From: Phycisphaerales bacterium UBA1926
GTDB taxonomy: Bacteria; Planctomycetota; Phycisphaerae; Phycisphaerales; UBA1924
Reading direction: 5' to 3'
DNA length: 10,200 nucleotides
Assembly (NCBI GenBank): GCA_002337215.1
Contig: DDFO01000026.1
Span: 27,689-37,888, forward strand
Part shown: positions 1 through 6,062 of the stretch, piece after piece
Position numbering within the stretch: position 1 is the stretch's first letter
How the letters are laid out: every line of letters starts with the position of its first letter
The notes under the pieces: model-generated
The model's input: only the letters and a program-made list of their open reading frames with translations
Told to the model about the DNA's origin: nothing
The model's database searches: none
Position numbers and translations under genes: made by a program

Positions 1-1965
1 ATCGCGTCGGGCGCGACCCCGGCGAAGATCGATCGGCTGGTGACCGACGTGTACGAGGTGCGCGACGAGGTTCGGGTCATCGAGCCCGCGTACAGCCTCG
101 TGCAGCACATGAACCAGACCGGCGCGTTGCGGCGGTTCAAGGCGGATCGCGAGATCGAGATGGCACATCTGGAGGAGCGAGAGAAGCAGCGGCGGCAGAT
201 CGAGCGCGATATCGCGAATGTCGAATGGACCGCGGACGCCGCGGCGGAGCTCGCCGACCAGCTGCGTGAATCGGCGGCGGCGATCCGCGGCGAGCGGGCG
301 AAGGCGACTACGGACCCGACCCCCAACGAAGTGCAGCAGATGGTCGAGGAGGTGCGCGTCGGCGCGGTGCTGTTCATCGATCCGGAGATCAACGGGCTGG
401 GTCTGGCGCGGCATGACGACGCCGTTGCGGCGGCGCTCGGCGCATCCGCGATCCGGCTGACCGTGCAGAGGCTTCTTCGGGCGGGTTCGTTGGACACGGT
501 TGTGATCGCGACGGGTGATGTGGACTGGGTGGCCGGCCGGCTCGGCGACCTCGCGGGCAGCGATCGCGTGCGGATCGAGCGGGTCGATGCGGACCTGCTG
601 CGTTCGCGGACGCGTGCCGTCGGGCGCGCCAGGCTCATGAGCCCCGACGCGTGGCGCGGGTCGCTGGGCGGGCTGTCGTGCTACGACGAATCGCTGGACC
701 CCGGGCTGTGCGCGGGTCTGCTGGAAAACGTCGGGCTCGACGCGGGGCTGATCGTCGGGGCCGACTGGGTGCTGGTGGACCCCGGGCTTGTGGACGCGGT
801 CGTGACGCGGTACCGCGAGCGCCCCGACGTCGTTCGGTTGTCGCTGACGCAGGCGGCGCCGGGGCTCGCGGGGATCCTGTTCGACCGGCGGTCGATGGGC
901 GATCTCGCGGGTGCGCTGGGACACGCGATGAACTACGCGTCGATCGGCGGCGCGTTGTCGTACCTGCCGGTCTCGCCGCAGGCGGACCCGATCGCGAAAG
1001 CGTTCTGCGTGAGCGTGCCGCACGCGGTGAGGGACGCGGGGTTCCGGCTCATTCCCGACACACCGGACGGGATCGCGATGGTCGCCGAAGTGCTCGACCG
1101 GCTGGGGGATTCGTGGATCGAGGCGGGCGCCGAAACCGTGGTGTCCGAGGCTCGGAGTGTCGCGGATAGCCGATCCGGCATCGGTTCGGTCCGCCGATCG
1201 TCGCCCCGGCATCTGCAGCTCGAGCTGTGCACGGGCCGGCTCGCGGGCGGGCTGTTCGCCGGCTGGCTGCGCGGCGGCGGGGACGGCGAGCGACCGGTAC
1301 TCGAAACAGGCGACGCGGCGCGGATCGTCGAGGCCTTCTCGGCTGGTCGGCCCGATACGGTGCTGACGCTGCACGGGCTCGGGGATCCGCTGATGCACCC
1401 CGGCGTGTTCGATGTGATCTCGGCGGCGCGGGCCGCGGGGGTGGGGCTGGTCCACCTGCGGACCGATGCGCTGAGCGAGGCGTTCGATGTCGATCGTCTG
1501 GTCGCGTCGGGGCTCGATGTGCTGAGCGTGGACGTGCTCGCGGCGACTCCCGAGGTGTACCGGGTGATCTCGGGCGTGGACCGGTACGAGGCCGTGAAGA
1601 CCCGGGTGGAGGATGTCCTCGCGGCGCGCGGCGAATCGGCGGGGCTGCCCGGGATGTGGGTCGTGCCCCGGATCACGCGGTGCGACGAGGCGTACGAAGA
1701 TATCGAGGGTTTCTATGACGGCTGGCTGATGGCGTGCTGCAGCGCGGTGATCGACCCGGTCGTCACGGCCGAGGGTGGCGCGGTCGCGTTGGATGCTTCG
1801 GCGCGGATCCGCGGGTTGCCGCTGCCCGGGCTGGCGCGGGAGCGGATTGGTCGAGACACGGTGGTGGTGCGGAGCGATGGGAGTCTTGCGGCCGATTCGA
1901 ACGCGGCTGGCCTTGAGCCGGTGCTGCAGGGGATCCGCGCGAAGCGGGCGAGCGTCGCGGCGTAG
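1..1965 (+). CDS. SpsF-like nucleotidyltransferase / degenerate radical SAM-SPASM fusion protein (5' partial)
   Basis: The frame is open from base 1, so the true start lies upstream; the first in-window start-like codon is the GTG at 40, used here as residue 1. Residues 1-105 are charged and helical, probably coiled coil, and I do not recognise them. Residues 107-360 resemble a GT-A nucleotidyltransferase of the CMP-sugar synthetase/SpsF type: a beta-strand start (VGAVLFIDPEINGLGL), a segment LRAGSLDTVVIATGD, and GADWVLVDPGLVDAVV (240-255), which matches the metal-binding Asp region. Residues 392-530 follow a radical SAM barrel: ELCTGRLAGG, LTLHGLGDPLMHP (442-454), then LSVDVLAATPEVY. Only Cys397 of the expected CxxxCxxC triad is present. 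The tail has VVVRSDGSLAADSN (608-621), like a SPASM start without its cysteines. It is probably a non-catalytic or repurposed relative acting in glycan or surface modification; that role is inference. The overall layout reminds me of spirochaete 'spiro-SPASM' proteins, from memory only. Confidence 0.85.
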   Translation: MASGATPAKIDRLVTDVYEVRDEVRVIEPAYSLVQHMNQTGALRRFKADREIEMAHLEEREKQRRQIERDIANVEWTADAAAELADQLRESAAAIRGERAKATTDPTPNEVQQMVEEVRVGAVLFIDPEINGLGLARHDDAVAAALGASAIRLTVQRLLRAGSLDTVVIATGDVDWVAGRLGDLAGSDRVRIERVDADLLRSRTRAVGRARLMSPDAWRGSLGGLSCYDESLDPGLCAGLLENVGLDAGLIVGADWVLVDPGLVDAVVTRYRERPDVVRLSLTQAAPGLAGILFDRRSMGDLAGALGHAMNYASIGGALSYLPVSPQADPIAKAFCVSVPHAVRDAGFRLIPDTPDGIAMVAEVLDRLGDSWIEAGAETVVSEARSVADSRSGIGSVRRSSPRHLQLELCTGRLAGGLFAGWLRGGGDGERPVLETGDAARIVEAFSAGRPDTVLTLHGLGDPLMHPGVFDVISAARAAGVGLVHLRTDALSEAFDVDRLVASGLDVLSVDVLAATPEVYRVISGVDRYEAVKTRVEDVLAARGESAGLPGMWVVPRITRCDEAYEDIEGFYDGWLMACCSAVIDPVVTAEGGAVALDASARIRGLPLPGLARERIGRDTVVVRSDGSLAADSNAAGLEPVLQGIRAKRASVAA

Positions 1966-1993
1966 CCGGTCATGCGCCCGGCATCAACCGGCT
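1964..1993. terminator. hairpin across two convergent stop codons
   Basis: A 7-bp perfect inverted repeat (AGCCGGT at 1964-1970, ACCGGCT at 1987-1993) encloses a smaller TGC/GCA stem. It covers the last bases of the plus-strand stop codon (1963-1965) and the stop and last codons of the minus-strand deaminase (stop at 1984-1986). It has no U tract on either side, so intrinsic termination is only a suggestion. Its position between two convergent genes 18 bp apart is the main argument for a shared terminator. Confidence 0.35.
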
Positions 1994-2448
1994 TCCGGCG
2001 GCACCCCGATGTCCTCGTTCCACAGGTCGGGCCGGTCGGCGATAAATTTCGTCATCAGATCGATGCAGCGTTGATCGTGCAGCACCTCGATCTCGACGCT
2101 TTCTTGTTGCATCCAGTCCTCCCGGCCCATGAAGGTCGTGTGCTCGCCGATGATGACGCGGGGGATGCGGTGGAGGATCGCGGTGCCGGTGCACATCGCG
2201 CAGGGGCTCAGCGTGCTGACGAGCGTGAGGGTGTGCCAGTCGCGGCGTCGGCCCGCGGCCTTGATGCAGACGGTCTCGGCGTGGGCGGTGGTGTCGCCGT
2301 CCTGCACGCGGCGGTTGTGACCCCGCGCGACGATCTCGCCGTCGGCGGTCGCGAGGACCGAGCCGATGGGGATGCCGCCCTCGGCGAGGGATTTCTGTGC
2401 CTGTTCGAGCGCGGCGTCGAGGAGTTGGTGTGGATCGGGGTGGTCCAT
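1984..2448 (-). CDS. Fcy1-type cytosine deaminase (zinc-dependent)
   Basis: This 154-residue protein of the cytidine deaminase fold probably deaminates cytosine to uracil in the cytoplasm. Zinc ligands are His56 (HAE, with catalytic Glu58) and Cys83/Cys86 (PCAMC). It follows yeast Fcy1 (158 residues) along its length: EGGIPIG (23-29), RGHN (42-45, Asn45 for the base), LSPCAMCTG (80-88), IPRVIIGEHTTF (95-106), and the C-terminal RPDLWNEDIG (139-148) matching RPQDWFEDIG, which closes the Fcy1 active site. This end separates it from TadA and guanine deaminases, which lack it. I chose the ATG at 2448 because the homology begins there and the length fits; the frame runs open to 2595 but that stretch shows no conservation. 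There is no Shine-Dalgarno. It is divergent from upp, whose product would use the uracil. A different base substrate, such as isocytosine or a pterin-like base, cannot be excluded. Confidence 0.88.
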   Translation of the reverse strand: MDHPDPHQLLDAALEQAQKSLAEGGIPIGSVLATADGEIVARGHNRRVQDGDTTAHAETVCIKAAGRRRDWHTLTLVSTLSPCAMCTGTAILHRIPRVIIGEHTTFMGREDWMQQESVEIEVLHDQRCIDLMTKFIADRPDLWNEDIGVPPEAG

Positions 2449-2485
2449 GAGACGAGGGTATCCGGTGCCACGGCCATCATGGCGC

Positions 2486-2491
2486 ACAATA
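2486..2491 (-). promoter_or_regulatory. possible -10 box for the cytosine deaminase gene
   Basis: On the minus strand this reads TATTGT, matching TAxxxT of the -10 consensus, and would start transcription near 2479, about 31 nt before the ATG at 2448. No good -35 hexamer lies at 16-18 bp. A second candidate, TACCCT at 2455-2460, lies six bases before the ATG and would give a leaderless mRNA. Neither is strong. Confidence 0.2.
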
Positions 2492-2532
2492 GAGACCTTC
2501 GTCGGGTTCCATTGAGACACCGCAGAGCGGTT

Positions 2533-2583
2533 TCTCCATGCCGATTTACGCGCGATCATGGAGAAGGCTGCGCCGTCTCCATG
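2533..2583. repeat. three-copy 8-mer cluster forming overlapping inverted repeats (candidate operator)
   Basis: TCTCCATG occurs at 2533-2540 and 2576-2583, and its complement CATGGAGA at 2557-2564. The middle copy can pair with either neighbour. The right-hand pairing gives a compact palindrome with an inner GGC/GCC stem (2566-2568 with 2572-2574) and a 3-nt loop. The left-hand pairing extends to nine bases, TTCTCCATG (2532-2540) with CATGGAGAA (2557-2565), around a 16-nt gap. The cluster lies more than 80 bp upstream of the deaminase start and more than 150 bp upstream of upp. It could be a repressor site or alternative RNA hairpins; there is no U tract for a terminator. Confidence 0.45.
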
Positions 2584-2722
2584 GCACCCTTCCACAGAGA
2601 ACGCCTGATGGGCGGAGCGGGACGCTTCAGTGCATCATCCTGCCCCTGGCACACATCAGAACCATCTCCGTGAGAGGCGGGCGTTCGAGTCGTTTGGCAA
2701 CGCGGAGCCGGCGTGCCATCGG

Positions 2723-2733
2723 TGATATAGACT
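2723..2733 (+). promoter_or_regulatory. extended -10 promoter of upp, predicting a near-leaderless mRNA
   Basis: TGATATAGA (2723-2731) fits the extended -10 form TGn-TATAAT with five of six hexamer matches. Transcription from it would begin around 2738, essentially at the ATG at 2740. An alternative register, TAGACT at 2728-2733, places +1 exactly on the A of the ATG. No Shine-Dalgarno sits at normal distance (the nearest, GGTGA, ends 14 nt upstream), which agrees with leaderless translation. The only -35-like hexamer, TTGGCA at 2694-2699, is 26 bp away and too far to matter. Confidence 0.4.
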
Positions 2734-2739
2734 CCGCCC

Positions 2740-3381
2740 ATGAACGGGCACGGCTTTGCGAATCTGGTTGTCTTCGATCACCCGCTGATCAGCCACAAAT
2801 TGAGCTATCTCCGCGATGTCGAGACGGGTTTCCGCCCCTTCCGTGCGCTGATGGCGCAGATCGCGGGGCTGATGGTCTACGAGGTGACGCGGTCGTTCGA
2901 GACCGTCCCTGTCGAGATCGAGACGCCGATGGAGCGGACATCGGCGGCGCGGATCACGAGCAAGATCACCGTGGTCCCCGTGCTGCGGGCGGGGCTCGGG
3001 ATGACCGACGGCGTGCTCGAGCTCATGCCCGAGGCGCGGGTGGGGCACCTCGGGCTGGCGCGCGACGAGCGCACGTTTGAGCCCAAGGCGTATCTCAACA
3101 AGCTGCCCAAGAACCTCGACGCGGGGCCCGTGATCCTGGTGGACCCGATGCTCGCCACGGGCGGGTCGGCGGTCGCGGCGATCACGATGCTGCGCGAGGC
3201 CGGGGCGAAGGATCTGCGGATGATCTGCCTTGTCGCGTCGCCCGAGGGCGTGAAGCGGCTGGCCGACGAGATGCCGGATGTGAAAGTCTACTGCGCCTCG
3301 CTGGACGAGCGGCTGGACGAGAACAACTACATCCGCCCCGGCTTGGGCGACGCGGGCGATCGGCTGTTCGGGACGGTCTGA
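2740..3381 (+). CDS. upp: uracil phosphoribosyltransferase
   Basis: This 213-residue enzyme makes UMP from uracil and PRPP in the cytoplasm, the last step of uracil salvage. Length and motifs are those of bacterial UPRTase: an N-terminal VFDHPLISHKLSYLRD (11-26); PVLRAGLGM (80-88), the pyrophosphate-contacting loop; VDPMLATGGSA (134-144), the PRPP-binding signature; and YIRPGLGDAGDR (197-208), the uracil-binding C-terminus. All key residues are present and the frame is intact. The ATG at 2740 gives the family N-terminus. It is divergent from a cytosine deaminase gene, so the two products would carry cytosine through uracil to UMP. A strong hairpin follows its stop codon. Confidence 0.97.
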   Translation: MNGHGFANLVVFDHPLISHKLSYLRDVETGFRPFRALMAQIAGLMVYEVTRSFETVPVEIETPMERTSAARITSKITVVPVLRAGLGMTDGVLELMPEARVGHLGLARDERTFEPKAYLNKLPKNLDAGPVILVDPMLATGGSAVAAITMLREAGAKDLRMICLVASPEGVKRLADEMPDVKVYCASLDERLDENNYIRPGLGDAGDRLFGTV

Positions 3382-3410
3382 GACCGCGTCTGCAAGAGCG
3401 TGTGCGCATG

Positions 3411-3439
3411 ACAACGCCCGCCGGTCCGGCGGGCGTTGT
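3411..3439. terminator. symmetrical hairpin between convergent upp and metalloprotease genes
   Basis: ACAACGCCCGCC (3411-3422) pairs perfectly with GGCGGGCGTTGT (3428-3439) around the 5-nt loop GGTCC. On the plus strand the arm is followed by a moderately T-rich stretch (CTGTTCTC), so it best serves upp. It also lies 25 bp past the stop of the minus-strand protease gene and could end both transcripts. Confidence 0.75.
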
Positions 3440-3463
3440 CTGTTCTCAGGAGACAGGGGTGCG

Positions 3464-5740
3464 TCAGGGGCAGCCGGCGGTGAACGAGGAAACGAACGCG
3501 GAGATATCCGCGAGGTCGATGACGCCGGACGGGTCGGCGAGGTCGGCGCCCGGATCACCCGCGAGGAACCAGCTCGTGAACTGTGAGATGTCGGCGAGGT
3601 CGAGCACGCCCTGGGGTTCGGCGAGATCCGCCGGGCATGGTTCGGCTTCGACGAAGACGAGGTTCGCGGCGGGGACAACGCCCGACTCGGTGGGGCCTGT
3701 CCATCGGAGAATGAGCCCCGAGCTCCCGCTGCTCTGGAAGAACTCGATGCGGAGCGGGTGGGGGCCCTGCTCGAGACCCACGAGACCGCTTGCGCGACGC
3801 ATGTCGTGCACGCCGTCGTTGTTGACGACGAGTTCGTTGTCGATAGAGAGCAGCGATCCGTCGGAGGATTCGGTTTCGAGGGTGTACGCGCCGTCGGCCG
3901 GGGCGACGAGGTAGCCCTCGAAGACAGCGCCGAAGTTGCTCGTCATCGGGCCGCCCACGCCTGGGCCGTTGGTTGCGGCGAAGTTGATGGCGGGAACGAT
4001 GCTCTCCTGAACGATGGGTCGCCCGTCAAAGGCGGGCACGGTCTGATTGCCGGCACCGATGAAGTACCACGTGCCGCGCAGGCCGGGCGCGGGGTCCTGC
4101 AGCAGGTCCGCCTCGCGGAGCTCGGCGACCTCGACGGTCACGCTCGCCGACTGGCCGGCGGTGTTGGTGTATTGGAACGTGTCCGTTCCCGTGAAGTCTG
4201 CCGGGGGGACGTAACGGACGAAGAAGCCGGTCGGGTCACCGGTGGGGTTGTTCCACCCGCCGACGACGGCCGTGCCGCCCGCGGGGGTGTTCCGCTCGAC
4301 GGAATCGAGGCCGACGGGGGCGCAGTCCGGCCCGGCGTCGTTGGCGAGCACGAAGATGTTGACGATCTCGCCCTCGACGGCGCGGGCGGTGTCGTCTCTC
4401 GCCGCGGCTTGGGGGGTGAGGTTGCACGGCGCGTCGTTCGCGAGGTACGCGAGGATGCGCTCCCGAACGCGTGGGTGGAACTCGACATCGATGTTCGCGG
4501 TGCCCCCGGCACAGGTGTGGCAGTAGGACATGATGGTGCCGTTCAGGTCGCCGGTGCAGTCGATGCCGCACCGATCGATGACGGGTGTGTACGCATCGTG
4601 GGTGTGCCCGGTCCCGAAGTTGTGCCCCAGTTCGTGGCTGACGAGGTACAGGTCCCAGTTCTGGGCGCTGCTCTCGACGAGCGGGTAGGGGAAAGACCCG
4701 TTGAGGTAGGCCGAGACGCCGTACCCCCACTGATCGCTGCACATGGTGCTGATATAGGCGACGCCGCCGTACGACGTGTCGGCCCCGGTGAACAGGTGGG
4801 TCAGGTCGCGGTCGATGTGCTGCTGCGCCGCGCGCCAGTGATCGCGGACCTGGGCGAGCGGGTCGGGGTCGAGCGCCCCCTCGCTGTTGCGGGTCTGAAC
4901 GTACGGATCGGTGTTGGTCGAGAACGCGCGGAGGTAGGGGACGGCGAGCCGGACGTTGAGGTCGCGCTGGTAGATCTCGCTGACGGCTGCCATGAGGAAG
5001 AGCGAGTACTCCGCCGCGGCGAACGGGTTGCTGCCGAACCGCTCCTGTGTCCACTCGTAGTCGGAGTCGATCGCGACGCGGACGACGCGGCACGGGATGG
5101 TGCCCCGGGTGTCGCCGCCGTGCTGCGCCAGGGTTGCAACGTCGTAGACGGGCTGGCCGAGCGGCGCGAAGTCGATGAGGTTCCCGTCATCGATTGCGCA
5201 CCCGGGGCGGTCGCCGGCGAGGTCGATCTCGGCAAGATCGGTGATCCGCACCTCGCGTCGGCCGGCCTGCCCGCGGGCAACGTCCCCGGCGTGATCCTCG
5301 GCGCCGAAGCCCGCGAACTCGCCGCCGCTCGAGATGCTGTACGTGCTGCCGCGCGTCTCGATGAAGCCGTTCGTTGCGTGGGTGCCCACACCGATCACGA
5401 CGAGCGAGTCCGGGTCGCCGGCGATTGACCCGCGGAGCAGTGTGACCCGGGGCTCCGCGTGCTCGGCATCGTCGATGAAGAAGACCGCGTCGTCGGTCCA
5501 GATCTCGAACTGTTCGAGTTCGAGATCGACGAGTTCGCCACCCACGGGGAGCGCGAGCACGCGGACGGCCTCGCCCGGGCGGACGGCCGCGAAGCGGTGG
5601 GGCGAGAACGCCTCTGTGACGGCGGTCTCCGGTGATTCGATCGCTCGGAGATCGACGATCGGGTCGGCCGAGACAAGCGAGGCCGAGACAAGCAAGGGCA
5701 AGGCGAGCAGGGCGATCGTCAGTGAAGCGAGGCTGTTCAT
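3464..5740 (-). CDS. secreted reprolysin-like zinc metalloprotease with Ig-like, PA14 and dockerin-like domains (copy A)
   Basis: This 758-residue exported endopeptidase starts with a signal peptide (hydrophobic 4-20, likely cleavage after VSA at 25). Residues 27-200 resemble an M12B propeptide (LLRGSIAGDPDSLVV, 101-115), with Cys181 a possible cysteine-switch residue. The catalytic domain spans about 217-440: HELGHNFGTGH (369-379) gives zinc ligands His369, His373 and His379 with catalytic Glu370, and MSYC (404-407) gives the Met-turn. An Ig-like domain (448-538, with ADFTGTDTFQY), a PA14 domain (552-697) and a twin dockerin-like tag (702-758) follow. The ATG at 5740 is chosen because GAGGG lies 8 nt upstream, as in copy B. 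The ATG at 5755 has no Shine-Dalgarno but would add an Arg to an otherwise uncharged signal-peptide start. It is a tandem paralogue of the gene at 6063-8288. Its substrate is unknown. Confidence 0.93.
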   Translation of the reverse strand: MNSLASLTIALLALPLLVSASLVSADPIVDLRAIESPETAVTEAFSPHRFAAVRPGEAVRVLALPVGGELVDLELEQFEIWTDDAVFFIDDAEHAEPRVTLLRGSIAGDPDSLVVIGVGTHATNGFIETRGSTYSISSGGEFAGFGAEDHAGDVARGQAGRREVRITDLAEIDLAGDRPGCAIDDGNLIDFAPLGQPVYDVATLAQHGGDTRGTIPCRVVRVAIDSDYEWTQERFGSNPFAAAEYSLFLMAAVSEIYQRDLNVRLAVPYLRAFSTNTDPYVQTRNSEGALDPDPLAQVRDHWRAAQQHIDRDLTHLFTGADTSYGGVAYISTMCSDQWGYGVSAYLNGSFPYPLVESSAQNWDLYLVSHELGHNFGTGHTHDAYTPVIDRCGIDCTGDLNGTIMSYCHTCAGGTANIDVEFHPRVRERILAYLANDAPCNLTPQAAARDDTARAVEGEIVNIFVLANDAGPDCAPVGLDSVERNTPAGGTAVVGGWNNPTGDPTGFFVRYVPPADFTGTDTFQYTNTAGQSASVTVEVAELREADLLQDPAPGLRGTWYFIGAGNQTVPAFDGRPIVQESIVPAINFAATNGPGVGGPMTSNFGAVFEGYLVAPADGAYTLETESSDGSLLSIDNELVVNNDGVHDMRRASGLVGLEQGPHPLRIEFFQSSGSSGLILRWTGPTESGVVPAANLVFVEAEPCPADLAEPQGVLDLADISQFTSWFLAGDPGADLADPSGVIDLADISAFVSSFTAGCP

Positions 5741-5748
5741 CGATGATG

Positions 5749-5753
5749 CCCTC
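5749..5753 (-). promoter_or_regulatory. ribosome binding site deciding the start of metalloprotease copy A
   Basis: On the minus strand this reads GAGGG, 8 nt before the ATG at 5740, the same spacing as in the paralogue. It lies inside the first codons of the alternative start at 5755, which has no Shine-Dalgarno of its own. Confidence 0.6.
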
Positions 5754-5994
5754 ATGTGGGAAACGGTGGTGTCGCGAGCGAACGGCTCAGCGTCGAGAAA
5801 CCGATACCGCTGTTGTGTGCAGGTCGATACGAGCGCGTGCGCGGGCTGGACGATGTTCATAAGCCGGGACGGGCGGATTCTCTCGACAAGGGACAAAGAT
5901 CGGCTGCGGCGTGACAACGGGAATGGATGGGAGAGTGGCCTGGGGATTGGGGTGTGACTTGGGGTGTGGCGACGGCTCAGCGGCCCATCGGCAC

Positions 5995-6018
5995 AAAAAA
6001 AGCCCGCATGGAGCGGGC
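5995..6018 (-). terminator. intrinsic terminator of metalloprotease copy B
   Basis: On the minus strand GCCCGC (6018-6013) and GCGGGC (6007-6002) form a 6-bp GC stem around a 5-nt loop, followed by a run of seven T (6001-5995). It lies about 45 bp past the stop of copy B. This is the clearest intrinsic terminator in the window and makes copy A a separate transcription unit. Confidence 0.88.
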
Positions 6019-6062
6019 CTGTGGGATCGATGGGTTGTCGGCCTGCGATCAGTGCCGATGTG

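Larger units (their letters stand above)
2449..2739. other. divergent intergenic region between cytosine deaminase gene and upp
   Basis: These 291 bp separate the two start codons. They hold the candidate promoters and the 8-mer repeat cluster listed separately. Open frames crossing the stretch (an N-terminal extension of the deaminase, and plus-strand frames) have no recognisable protein content and look like products of the high G+C content. The shared region would allow both genes of the cytosine-to-UMP route to be controlled together. Confidence 0.6.
5741..6062. other. intergenic region between the two metalloprotease genes
   Basis: These 322 bp hold, in minus-strand order, the terminator of copy B (5995-6018), two short direct repeats and the ribosome binding site of copy A. 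The repeats are TTGGGGTGTG at 5947-5956 and 5959-5968, and ACGGCTCAGCG at 5782-5792 and 5972-5982. I see no convincing -35/-10 pair, yet copy A should have its own promoter here because a terminator precedes it. The copy A frame runs open to 6211, but only past the terminator and without protein similarity, so I treat it as noncoding. Confidence 0.5.

Noticed and set aside
2449..2595. N-terminal extension of the cytosine deaminase to an upstream ATG at 2595
   Set aside because: The extra 49 residues show no family similarity, the 154-residue form matches the known enzyme length, and the extension would run through the 8-mer repeat cluster.
2558..2608. A 16-codon plus-strand open frame (MEKAAPSPWHPSTENA) upstream of upp as a leader peptide
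   Set aside because: No ribosome binding site, no upstream promoter I can support, and it sits on the repeat cluster, so it could easily be chance.
2683..2691. GTTCGAGTC resembling a tRNA T-loop
   Set aside because: The flanking bases do not form a T-arm and no acceptor, D or anticodon arms can be drawn around it.
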